From Clostridia bacterium (GTDB lineage: Bacteria > Bacillota > Clostridia > Christensenellales > Aristaeellaceae): a DNA stretch of 45,505 nt. The stretch spans positions 1 to 45,505 of the forward strand of contig JAFWWK010000134.1 of assembly GCA_017523615.1 (NCBI GenBank). Reading direction: 5' to 3'. This document shows, one piece after another, positions 23,187 through 31,395 of the stretch. Numbering within the stretch: the first letter of the stretch is position 1; each line of letters begins with the position of its first letter. Below the pieces are notes generated by a model, which worked only from the letters and a program-made list of their open reading frames with translations, was not told where the DNA came from and searched no databases. A program made the translations under genes and the position numbers.

Positions 23187-25175
23187 TCAAGACCACAACG
23201 GAAGGGTGGGATCGCCGTCAGCAAAGGGACCCGGCATGATCCTCAGTCCCCTGTGGCTTCCGAAATAATCGCTGTCGAACACGATGCCGGTACCGTCGCT
23301 GTTTTCAAAGCGCTCTTCAGGCTCAAAAGCCTTGCCGAGCACGTCCGAGGTAATGAGTCCGGCGCGGTATGCGCCGACCAGAGTGCAGACATTCGTATCC
23401 AGGAATGGCTTCCCGTCCTTTTCGGTCAGCTCCACACGGACCTCGGAACTGTCATCCCTGAGGAAGTCCTTTTCCTTTTCCCAGGGCTTTGCCCCTCCAA
23501 GGTAAACATTGCCCGCACACCAGACAGGCAGCTTGCTTTCATGCGCAGGCGCAAGGCCGCGCATATTGGGGGTGTCGTTGTCCATGTCAAACATGGCGAT
23601 CCATTCCTCCCAGGTGGGATAGCCGTCCATCACATGAGTGCCGCACTCGCGGTTTTCACTGAACGACTGGGAAGAATCGCTGTCCGAAAGGACAGTGACG
23701 TCTCCTGCGGGCCATTTCTGCACAAAGATGTTGTTATAGAAACGGTCGTCCCCGTGCAGGAAGGTCATAAAGCCCATGACTTCGGTATTATGGGGCATAT
23801 GGTAGGGAGTGTAACGGGGGCCGGTCCCGCCGCCCACCGCGGTAAAGGAACCGCAGATCAGGTTGTGCACCATGGCGACGCCCTGGCTGGAAAGCCGGAC
23901 CGATGCCTCGGAGAGCAGGATATTGTTGTCGATCAGGGTCGGCCCATGGGATACCTCCACAAAGATATCCTGGCTCATCATGCCGCCTTTCAGTATCTCG
24001 GCAAAGGGCGGGCGCTGGTTGTCGTGCAGGAGGTTCTGGGAGATCCTGGTCCCCTGAGCCTCCCAGTCGCACCAGATGCCCATGGTGCAGTGGTGGATGT
24101 GGTTGCGCCGCATCACCACGTCGATGGCCGCGTGCATCTTTATGCCGGAGATCTCGGCGCCGCCCAGCTCCATCATATTGTTGATGTGATGGATATGGTT
24201 GTCTTCGATCAGGGAAAAAACGCCGCCCATCCTTCCGATGATCCCGCCCTGCTCGCAGTGGTGTATATTGTTGCGGCGGATGATGTGGCTGCCGATACGG
24301 GAACGGGTCCAGCCGTGGAACTGGCCCCTGCAGACCGCGTCCCGTTCCATCTGAGTGGGACTCTTCACATGTTTGAAGGTAAAGTAATGATCGTTGTCGG
24401 GATCCAGATATTTGCCCAGAGAGATCCCGGCGCACTTGCTGCCATAGATCTCGCAGTCCTCGATGATCCATCCCCTGGACCAGTGGGGGCCGATCATGCC
24501 GTCCTGGAAGGCCGCGGGAGGCGCCCATGTGGTTGCCGCCTTGCAGATGACAAACCCGGAAACGGTGATGCAGTTCCGCCCCGTCTTCGAAGGGAAGAAG
24601 CATTCGCGGCGGACGTTGATCTCGACGTTTTCACAGTTGGGGTCCGCCCCCTGGAAATTGGCGTAGATCACGGTATGATCCCCGTCCTGCTCGGAGTACC
24701 ATTTATACACGGACTCCTCCGGCACCCAGGAGCATGGATACACCTGGCCTTTTTCGCATTCTTCCAGCGACGCGGCTTCATAAAGCATACGGTCATTGAG
24801 GTATACGCATCCCGTATGCTTCGTGCGGCCGGCAAAATACCAGTCCCCGTATACATAGGTGGTGTAGGGATTGTAGGAACCGAAAACCGAATTCGGTATT
24901 CTGACCCTCCAAAGGGAGCCGCGCAGGTTTTCCCAGTCCCTGACGGGTTCGGCGCCCGTGATCACCGCCCCAAGGGGCTTTTCACTGCGGTAGACGATCC
25001 GTTTATCGTCTTCCCCGCCGTTCACCGGATCCACGTATTCGCGGTACACGCCCGGTGCCACGATGACCTCGTCCCCGGGCATTGCCACCTTTGCCGCGTC
25101 ATTGATGCGCCGGTATGGCCTTTCTCTGGTACCGCAGCCGTCGCGGCCCGCAGCGGAATTGACATAAATGATCAT
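23187..25175 (-). CDS. GH120 beta-xylosidase (right-handed beta-helix)
   Basis: A 662-residue intracellular enzyme with no signal peptide, releasing xylose from xylo-oligosaccharides. The sequence closely follows the GH120 pattern known from Thermoanaerobacterium XylC: IYANFQGADPN, ENVEINVRR, HWSRGWIIEDCEIYG, KMHAAIDV. The likely nucleophile is Asp370 in CDWEAQGTRIS and the acid/base Glu407 in FVEVSHGP. Between them lies about 14 residues more than I recall in XylC (segment rich in PPFAEILKGGMM). Repeated NxIHH segments mark beta-helix turns. GGAGGAG lies about 8 bases before the ATG. It is the last gene of an operon with metF and amylosucrase. Confidence 0.88.
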   Translation of the reverse strand: MIIYVNSAAGRDGCGTRERPYRRINDAAKVAMPGDEVIVAPGVYREYVDPVNGGEDDKRIVYRSEKPLGAVITGAEPVRDWENLRGSLWRVRIPNSVFGSYNPYTTYVYGDWYFAGRTKHTGCVYLNDRMLYEAASLEECEKGQVYPCSWVPEESVYKWYSEQDGDHTVIYANFQGADPNCENVEINVRRECFFPSKTGRNCITVSGFVICKAATTWAPPAAFQDGMIGPHWSRGWIIEDCEIYGSKCAGISLGKYLDPDNDHYFTFKHVKSPTQMERDAVCRGQFHGWTRSRIGSHIIRRNNIHHCEQGGIIGRMGGVFSLIEDNHIHHINNMMELGGAEISGIKMHAAIDVVMRRNHIHHCTMGIWCDWEAQGTRISQNLLHDNQRPPFAEILKGGMMSQDIFVEVSHGPTLIDNNILLSEASVRLSSQGVAMVHNLICGSFTAVGGGTGPRYTPYHMPHNTEVMGFMTFLHGDDRFYNNIFVQKWPAGDVTVLSDSDSSQSFSENRECGTHVMDGYPTWEEWIAMFDMDNDTPNMRGLAPAHESKLPVWCAGNVYLGGAKPWEKEKDFLRDDSSEVRVELTEKDGKPFLDTNVCTLVGAYRAGLITSDVLGKAFEPEERFENSDGTGIVFDSDYFGSHRGLRIMPGPFADGDPTLPLWS

Positions 25176-25197
25176 AGGAAATCTCCTCCCTCCCGAT

Positions 25198-26061
25198 TCA
25201 GTCGGGGGCTATAATAGATGACAGGTTGCCAATGATCGCCCGCGTCACCTCGGGTTTGTTCATAGTGTACAGGTGTATGTTTGTGATCCCGTTGGCGATC
25301 AGATCCACGATCTGTCCTGTTGCGAAAGCGATGCCGGCCTGTGCCATGGACTCCGGGTCGCCGCCGAAACGGTCGGCGATAGCCGCGAATTTCGGCGGCA
25401 TGATGGAGCCGGAAAGTTTAACGGCCCGCTCTACCTGCCTGGCGTTGGTGATGGGCATGATCCCGGCACAAACGGGAACACGAATGCCCGCCTTGAGCAT
25501 TCGATAAAGGAAATTATAGAACAGCGCGTTGTCAAAGAACATCTGGGTCGTCAAAAAGTCTACGCCCGCGTTCACCTTGCGTTTGAGCATGTCCATATCC
25601 GCGTCCCGGGAAACGCTCTCCGGATGCTTTTCGGGATAACACGCTCCCCCAACGCAGAAATCCCCCCGGCCGCGGATGAATGACGCAAGGTCCGACGCGT
25701 GCTCAAAATCATGGCAGCGCTCTCCCTCAAGCGGCAGGTCTCCCCGGAGGGCAAGGACATTGCTCATGCCGGAGGACCGCATGCTGTCAAGGATCTCCGT
25801 CACGTGCCTGCGATCCGCCTGGACGCAGGTGATATGGCACAGGGGTTCGACGCCGCACTCAGCCACGGCCTTTGCCACCGCCAGGGTATATCCCGGGGTG
25901 GTTCCGCCCGCGCCGCAGGTGACCGACATATACGCCGGCCCCAGCCGGGCGATCTGCCTGGCTGTTTCACATGCGCCGGCAATGCCGTCAAAACGCTTCG
26001 GCGGGAAGACCTCACAGCTCAGGTGGACCCGTCCGTCACTAAGAAGATCCGATATCCGCAT
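25198..26061 (-). CDS. metF: 5,10-methylenetetrahydrofolate reductase
   Basis: A 287-residue flavin-dependent TIM-barrel enzyme reducing methylene-THF to methyl-THF for methionine synthesis or the methyl branch of one-carbon metabolism. Glu17 in SCEVFPPK is the conserved catalytic Glu. The NVLALRGD and TQMFFDN motifs are family hallmarks, with FCVGGACYPEKHPE between them. Length is normal. GAGGAAACAAT-ATG sets the start. It lies between a GH13 and a GH120 gene with 22-28-bp gaps, an unexpected place for a folate gene; no partner such as metH is nearby. Confidence 0.93.
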   Translation of the reverse strand: MRISDLLSDGRVHLSCEVFPPKRFDGIAGACETARQIARLGPAYMSVTCGAGGTTPGYTLAVAKAVAECGVEPLCHITCVQADRRHVTEILDSMRSSGMSNVLALRGDLPLEGERCHDFEHASDLASFIRGRGDFCVGGACYPEKHPESVSRDADMDMLKRKVNAGVDFLTTQMFFDNALFYNFLYRMLKAGIRVPVCAGIMPITNARQVERAVKLSGSIMPPKFAAIADRFGGDPESMAQAGIAFATGQIVDLIANGITNIHLYTMNKPEVTRAIIGNLSSIIAPD

Positions 26062-26089
26062 ATTGTTTCCTCAAATATTTTCTTTCGCG

Positions 26090-27994
26090 TCATGGTTTGA
26101 CTGCATCGGTCGAAGCATCCGATCGGGGCGCCGGCGCTTCCAGCCAGTCCTCCCGAGTCAGCAGCCAGATATAATCCCCGGGCAGCAGACGGACTTTCTT
26201 CAGTTCCTTTTCGCGGTCCGTCGAAAGGTCCAGGTATTTCCCGGCGTTTTTCAATACCACGGTCTCGTTTTCCCTGCCGAAATTGTAGAGAGCCACCAAT
26301 GTGCGGTCCCCATAGGCGCGGGTCATCCCAAAGACCCGGTCGCTCCTGGTCTCATAAAGATCCAGGACCGCGTCCGGAGAAAACACGTCGTACTCGTTGC
26401 GGATCTCCTGCATCCTGCGGATCGCGGAGAACATTTTGCCTTCAATGCTCCTGGCTTTTTTATGCAGTTTCGCCTTCTCCCAGTCCATGTCCCCCCGGTG
26501 CAGGTAGCGGCTGTCGGCTTTCTTCGCGGGATCGTCGTGATAGCTGTCGTCGTTCTCCGCGGCGATCTCATCCCCGTAATAAATGACGGGCAGGCCGCTC
26601 AGACCGAATATGAAAGCGTGGAGCATTCTGTCCAGGGTGAGCGCTCCCTCAACAGCGGCCTCGTCCCCGGCTTCCTTTGCACCGGTGACGCCGCACAATG
26701 ATGCCGCTGTTCCGCACAGGCGCGCGTCGCCCAGGCGGGGATCGTCGTTGTACAGTTCGCCCCTGGACAAACTGCCCGGCCATTTGCCGGTGAAATAGTC
26801 GTTCAGGTAACGCTTGTGCGGGACCTCCTGCCAGTTGAAGCAGCTTAGGAAGCCGTAATCCAAGCCCCAGCCGATATCGTCATGGCAGCGGATGTAGTTG
26901 AGGAAGGTGTTCTGCCTGGGCAGGGAAAACACCCGGGACATCTGGTGGCGCAAAAGGCGGACGTCGGTGGTGGCGACCGTATGCCACAGGGTGCACATGG
27001 TGGTCACATTATACAGCATATGACAGCCCGGACGGTCCTGCGTGCCGAAATAAGGCGTGACCCAGACCGGGTCCATGACCACCTCGCCCAGCAGGAGCAC
27101 CGCAGGGCAGACGATCTCGCAGGCCATCCGCATGATCCTGACCAGGGAATAGACCTGCTTCAGGTTGCGGCAGTTGGTGCCCAGCGCTTTCCAGATATAC
27201 GGGACTGCGTCCAGTCGGATGATATCGATGCCGCGATTGCACAAAAAGAGCATGTTGTCGGTCATGTCGTTGAAGACCACGGGATTGGCGTAATTCAGAT
27301 CCCACTGGTAGGAATAGAATGTGGTCATGACCACCTTGCCGGCTTCCGGACACCAGGTGAAATTTCCCGGAGCGGTGGTCGGGAAAACCTGCGGCATGGT
27401 CTGCTCGTATGCATTGGGGATATCCCATCCGTCATAGAAGAAATATCGGCTCTGGTATGCCCTGTCGCCGTCCCTTGCGCGCCTGGCCCATTCGTGGTCC
27501 TCGCTGGTATGGTTCATTACAAAATCAAGGCACAGTGACATCCCCCGCTCCCGGCATTCCCCCGCCAGGTGCTCCAGGTCCTCCATGGTCCCCAGTTCTT
27601 CCTGCACCTTCCTGTAATCACTGACGGCGTACCCGCCGTCGCTGCGCCCTTCGGGGCTTTCCAGGAGCGGCATCAGGTGAAGATAAGTGACCCCGAGGCC
27701 GGACAGGTAATCCAGCTTCTTTTCCACGCCCCTGATGGTGCCCGCAAAGGATTTGACGTAAAGCTGGTATCCCATCAGGCTCCTCTGGCGGTACCATTCC
27801 GGATCCCCGTCCCTGAGGCGGTCCATTTCCTTCAGTTCTTCGCTCCGCGCCTGATAAGCGCTGAAGAGCATGTCAACAAAATAATCCCACGCCCTCTGAT
27901 CGTTATGGTACAACTCGGCGTACAGCCATTTCATTTCCCGTTCATGGCGGAAAAAACGGCCGGCAAATTCAGCGTTCCATTTGCTCTGATCCAT
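26090..27994 (-). CDS. Amylosucrase (GH13 subfamily 4)
   Basis: A 634-residue cytoplasmic glucansucrase, moving glucose from sucrose onto an alpha-1,4-glucan and releasing fructose (a sucrose hydrolase would look similar). The N-terminal all-helical domain (residues 1-75) is characteristic of this subfamily. Barrel motifs: LDFVMNHTS, nucleophile Asp262 in GIDIIRLDAVPYIWK, acid/base Glu304 in LLGEVVM, and His371-Asp372 in IRCHDDIGW. The C-terminal beta domain is present. AAGGAG lies 7 bases before the ATG. It is the first gene of the operon with metF and GH120. Confidence 0.88.
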   Translation of the reverse strand: MDQSKWNAEFAGRFFRHEREMKWLYAELYHNDQRAWDYFVDMLFSAYQARSEELKEMDRLRDGDPEWYRQRSLMGYQLYVKSFAGTIRGVEKKLDYLSGLGVTYLHLMPLLESPEGRSDGGYAVSDYRKVQEELGTMEDLEHLAGECRERGMSLCLDFVMNHTSEDHEWARRARDGDRAYQSRYFFYDGWDIPNAYEQTMPQVFPTTAPGNFTWCPEAGKVVMTTFYSYQWDLNYANPVVFNDMTDNMLFLCNRGIDIIRLDAVPYIWKALGTNCRNLKQVYSLVRIMRMACEIVCPAVLLLGEVVMDPVWVTPYFGTQDRPGCHMLYNVTTMCTLWHTVATTDVRLLRHQMSRVFSLPRQNTFLNYIRCHDDIGWGLDYGFLSCFNWQEVPHKRYLNDYFTGKWPGSLSRGELYNDDPRLGDARLCGTAASLCGVTGAKEAGDEAAVEGALTLDRMLHAFIFGLSGLPVIYYGDEIAAENDDSYHDDPAKKADSRYLHRGDMDWEKAKLHKKARSIEGKMFSAIRRMQEIRNEYDVFSPDAVLDLYETRSDRVFGMTRAYGDRTLVALYNFGRENETVVLKNAGKYLDLSTDREKELKKVRLLPGDYIWLLTREDWLEAPAPRSDASTDAVKP

Positions 27995-28046
27995 GGCTTT
28001 CTCCTTTGCTGTCGGTTAGGAGCGATCATGCAGTTGTCATGCCAAG

Positions 28047-28075
28047 AGTGTATCATTTTTACCACCCTCCGTCAA
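28047..28075 (-). promoter_or_regulatory. Promoter of the amylosucrase-metF-GH120 operon
   Basis: On the minus strand TTGACG (28075-28070), a 17-bp spacer and TACACT (28052-28047), about 53 bp before the start codon. Confidence 0.65.
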
Positions 28076-28223
28076 GATAATTGACAGCCGGGAAACGCTG
28101 TTTTGACAGACCCATGAACCCCGGAATCCAAGGCCATGCGGCGTTTTTTCCCGCACCGTTTTTCAATGGTCGTGACAAATGGCTCCATATAATGTATGAT
28201 AGCGTTGATAGGAGGCGGAACCA

Positions 28224-29414
28224 ATGAAAAAAACACTGTTTCTTTTTACCTTCCTTGTGTTTCTCGCCCTGTCTGCTCCCGCGAACTGCGATGGGGATGA
28301 TCCCTGGGCCGCAGCGGGAAAACTGATCCGGGAAGGCAGATATGCCGAGGCGCTGGAGGCTTTCCGCGCTTTTGACGAATCAGACGCCGCTCTGCCCTAT
28401 ATCGAGGCGCTTTCCATATCGGAGCACGCCGAGATGTTGCGCCTGACGGATCGTACGGCCGGTTTCCTTTTCCACGGGGTCTGGGGATTCGTCACCTTTC
28501 CGGAGGAGAGCGACCCGGTATGCGTCGCGCCCAGGTGGACGAGCCTGAACGCACTAGCGGACAGTCTTTTCCTTACCGGGCAGGAATGGGACGGCGCAGT
28601 GCTCTACGGCATAGTGACCGAATATGCCCGCGTCCTTTATCCCTGCTCCTACAGCCGTATCCTTCTCTCCGGCAAGGACAGGCTGATCCTGTATACCGGC
28701 GCCCACGGGCCCGCACTGCTGGCGTCCGCCTCGGAATACCGCCTGTTGTCCCCGCCCTGTCTTGACATCACGGAGACCGGCACCTCCGCATTCGCTTTCA
28801 GGGACATGGAAAGCGGCCTGTGGGGTCTGATGGACCGGGACGGGCAAGTGCTTGCGGAGCCATTGTGGGATGAGATCGGCATGGGCGGAGACGGACTCTT
28901 CCCGGTGCTGAAAGATGGGCTGTGGGGGTATATCGACGCGTCCGGGAATGAAAAGATCCCCTTCCGCTTCCTGGAAGCCGGCGCTTTCCATAATGGCTGC
29001 GCCGATGTACGGGACGCAAGAAACGGCTGGCGCATCATATCGGCCGACGGGTCAGTCCTGTTTTTCAAGGACGACCTTGCGGAGTTCGACCCGGAAAACG
29101 GAGAATACAGCCCTTCCCCCGCAGCCGAAGAAAAGGACATGTCCGGCGAATACACCGTCCATGCCCTGGGATACAACGACTATGTATTTGTCACGGTCAT
29201 CCTCGGCCCGGACGGCCGGGTGCTGGAGATGAGCGTCGACGCCTCCTGCGAGGACAGGGACCGCGGCCGGCACGCCGAGGAGGTCGCCTTCACCGAGCGA
29301 TTTATCGGGAAGAAGGGACCTTTCATCCTTTGGGAAGACATCGACGGGATCACCGGCGCCACGGCGACGGTGAACGCCGTCCTGGAAGCGCTGAACAGCC
29401 TTTACGAAAAATGA
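28224..29414 (+). CDS. Exported WG-repeat protein with C-terminal FMN-binding domain
   Basis: A 396-residue protein with a signal peptide over about residues 1-22 (FLFTFLVFLALSAPA). A TPR-like helical pair (REGRYAEALEAFRAF) follows. The centre has WG/KWG repeats (GLWGLMDRDGQVLAEPLWDEI, then GLWGYIDASGNEKIPF). The end is an FMN-binding domain whose D374-G-I-T-G-A-T-A-T382 matches the ApbE flavinylation motif, so FMN would be linked to Thr382 outside the membrane. A role in extracytosolic electron transfer is plausible; the fusion with WG repeats is uncommon in my knowledge. AGGAGG lies 8 bases before the ATG, and TATAAT (28188-28193) precedes it. Its last 13 bp overlap the end of the convergent membrane-protein gene. 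Confidence 0.8.
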   Translation: MKKTLFLFTFLVFLALSAPANCDGDDPWAAAGKLIREGRYAEALEAFRAFDESDAALPYIEALSISEHAEMLRLTDRTAGFLFHGVWGFVTFPEESDPVCVAPRWTSLNALADSLFLTGQEWDGAVLYGIVTEYARVLYPCSYSRILLSGKDRLILYTGAHGPALLASASEYRLLSPPCLDITETGTSAFAFRDMESGLWGLMDRDGQVLAEPLWDEIGMGGDGLFPVLKDGLWGYIDASGNEKIPFRFLEAGAFHNGCADVRDARNGWRIISADGSVLFFKDDLAEFDPENGEYSPSPAAEEKDMSGEYTVHALGYNDYVFVTVILGPDGRVLEMSVDASCEDRDRGRHAEEVAFTERFIGKKGPFILWEDIDGITGATATVNAVLEALNSLYEK

Positions 29415-30052
29415 GCTTTCCCAGCCCCGCCAAAGCGGACCAGCAGGTACGAAAGCCCGCAGCTGATAAGGATGATCACGATAAACAGCGGCGCGAACCA
29501 TACCGGCCCCCAAGCGGCCAGGCCGTACCAGTCCATCTTCCGGCCTGCGGTGATGACCCCGTACATATAGTACACGGCGTACAGCGCCAGCGGGATGCTT
29601 CCCAGGTAAAAACACTTTCTGTCAAGACCCGTGGCGCGTCGGAAAAGCAGGAAAGTCAGCACAGCCAGGACCGGGGAAAGAAGATGCATATACAAACTGG
29701 GCCCGGTGAACATGTACCGGTAACCCATCGTCGGCCCAAGGAATGTCAAGACGACAAAGAAGGTCATGGCGACCGAGGAGGTCCCCGCCAGCCGGAACCA
29801 TCGGACCCATGCGGCCGCGGCATCCCGTTTCCCCAGGAATACCGGTATCAGGAACACAGCCTCGATAAGGGCGGCGATCCCGCAGATGATATTGGAATCC
29901 ACGGTAAAATACTTCAGGCTCCTGATCCCCGTATCTGTCAGGCGGCCGTCCGCGTCCCTGGCCAGGGCCATCGCCAGGAAGCTGCCGATGCACATCGCAC
30001 TCAGCAGAAGGTCCGCCAGGATCAGTATCAGTATACGGGGTCTGTTTTTCAT
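29402..30052 (-). CDS. Six- to seven-helix membrane protein (Pr6Pr/AIG1-like)
   Basis: A 216-residue integral membrane protein with about six hydrophobic helices and a short tail. The segment LKYFTVDSNIICGIAAL and the histidine in LYMHLLSPVLAVLTFLLF fit the Pr6Pr/FAR-17a type of small bacterial membrane proteins; the function is unknown. The start ATG at 30052 overlaps the stop of the MATE gene by 4 bp (ATGA), so translation is coupled. Its 3' end overlaps the WG/FMN gene tail to tail. Confidence 0.6.
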   Translation of the reverse strand: MKNRPRILILILADLLLSAMCIGSFLAMALARDADGRLTDTGIRSLKYFTVDSNIICGIAALIEAVFLIPVFLGKRDAAAAWVRWFRLAGTSSVAMTFFVVLTFLGPTMGYRYMFTGPSLYMHLLSPVLAVLTFLLFRRATGLDRKCFYLGSIPLALYAVYYMYGVITAGRKMDWYGLAAWGPVWFAPLFIVIILISCGLSYLLVRFGGAGKAHFS

Positions 30053-31392
30053 GGCGTCATCATCCTTTTTATATTGTTCCGATAGGCAAGGTACAGCAAA
30101 ACGAACGCTCCGAACCAGGCCATGACCTCTGCAAGGTAAAGTCCCCACTCGCCCATCAGCCCGGGGAGCAGAAGGACACAGGATACCCTCATCACAAATT
30201 CGATCACGCTGGAGGCAAAGGACGCGCTGACCTTTCCCAGCCCCTTCAAGGCGCTGCGGTAAACGAACAGCAGATACAAAGAGAACAGCGCCGCGCTCAT
30301 CACGATGACGAAACGGTAACCCACCGCAACGACTTCCTCGATCAAAATTTCAGCATCCACCATGAAAAGCCGGATCATCGGTTTCCCGGCGGCCAGCATC
30401 ACCGCGGCCATGGCCATGGCAAGCCCCACAGATGTCAGAGCGCTTTTCCTGACGCCCTCCCGGACACGGTCCATCCTGCCGGCGCCGAAATTTTGCCCGG
30501 TATAGGTGCCCACCGCGCCGCCCACCGCGTTCCCCACCGATTCCATCAGGGCCTGCAGGCGACCCGGGGCGTTGTATCCCGCCATAAAAACATATCCCCG
30601 AGCGTTTACGGCGCCGTTCACGATCAGTCCGCCGAAGGAAATGACCCAGACTTCAAAGGCGGAGGGCAGGCCGAGGGACAGGAGCTTTTTCATCTCTCCC
30701 GGGTCTTTTTTCATGTCCCGTCTGCCGACGCGCATACAGGCCACGCCCATCCATGCCCTCAGGCACACGGCCGCGCTGACCCCCTGGGACATGACCGTCG
30801 CCGCCGCTGCCCCGGCCGGCCCGAAACGCAGTACTGCGACAAATAACAGATCAAGGCACAGGTTGCACACTGAGGCGGCGATCACCGCGTTCAGCGGCGT
30901 ACGGGCGTCCCCCGCGGCCCTCAGGCAGGCTGCCGCCAGGTTATACGCCATGGCCAGAGGGATCCCGCCGAAGATGATCCTCAGGTAAACCTCTGTCAGG
31001 GCAAAGGTCTCTTTGGGGGTGTTCAGAAGCGCAAGGCAGGGCCTGAGCAGCGCCTGACTCAATATCAACAGCGCCAAGGAAAGATATACGCTCAGGATGA
31101 CGCTCTGGGCAACCGTCCTTCTCAGGCCTTCGCTGTCCCCAGCGCCAAAGAAATGGCTCATCCGGATGCCAAAGCCCATGGTCAGATTGATGACGGTACC
31201 CAGGCACATATAATCCAGCCATCCGGAAGAGGAGACCGCCGCGAGCGCCGCCACGCCCCCGGAGCGGCCGAGGATGACAAGATCGCACAGAGAATATAAT
31301 TGCTGCAGAAGGCTTCCCGCCGCAGCGGGAAGGGCAAAACGGACGATCAGCTTCAGGGGCCGGCCCGCCGTCATATCGACAGTCCGTGCCAT
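30049..31392 (-). CDS. MATE-family efflux transporter
   Basis: A 447-residue transporter with twelve predicted helices in two similar halves. The pattern GRPLKLIVRFALPAAAGSLLQQLYSLCDLVILGR at the start and GNAVGGAVGTYTGQNFGAG in the second half are characteristic of MATE proteins, which expel drugs or organic cations using a Na+ or H+ gradient. The substrate is unknown. It begins 3 bp after the CoA-transferase stop and overlaps the next gene, so it is the third gene of a four-gene operon. Confidence 0.92.
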   Translation of the reverse strand: MARTVDMTAGRPLKLIVRFALPAAAGSLLQQLYSLCDLVILGRSGGVAALAAVSSSGWLDYMCLGTVINLTMGFGIRMSHFFGAGDSEGLRRTVAQSVILSVYLSLALLILSQALLRPCLALLNTPKETFALTEVYLRIIFGGIPLAMAYNLAAACLRAAGDARTPLNAVIAASVCNLCLDLLFVAVLRFGPAGAAAATVMSQGVSAAVCLRAWMGVACMRVGRRDMKKDPGEMKKLLSLGLPSAFEVWVISFGGLIVNGAVNARGYVFMAGYNAPGRLQALMESVGNAVGGAVGTYTGQNFGAGRMDRVREGVRKSALTSVGLAMAMAAVMLAAGKPMIRLFMVDAEILIEEVVAVGYRFVIVMSAALFSLYLLFVYRSALKGLGKVSASFASSVIEFVMRVSCVLLLPGLMGEWGLYLAEVMAWFGAFVLLYLAYRNNIKRMMTP

Positions 31393-31395
31393 GGA

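Noticed and set aside
23097-25214. A 705-codon open frame on the plus strand opposite GH120
   Set aside because: It has no ribosome binding site or family signal; the minus strand carries all GH120 active-site motifs and a good start. It is an antisense shadow of a GC-rich gene.
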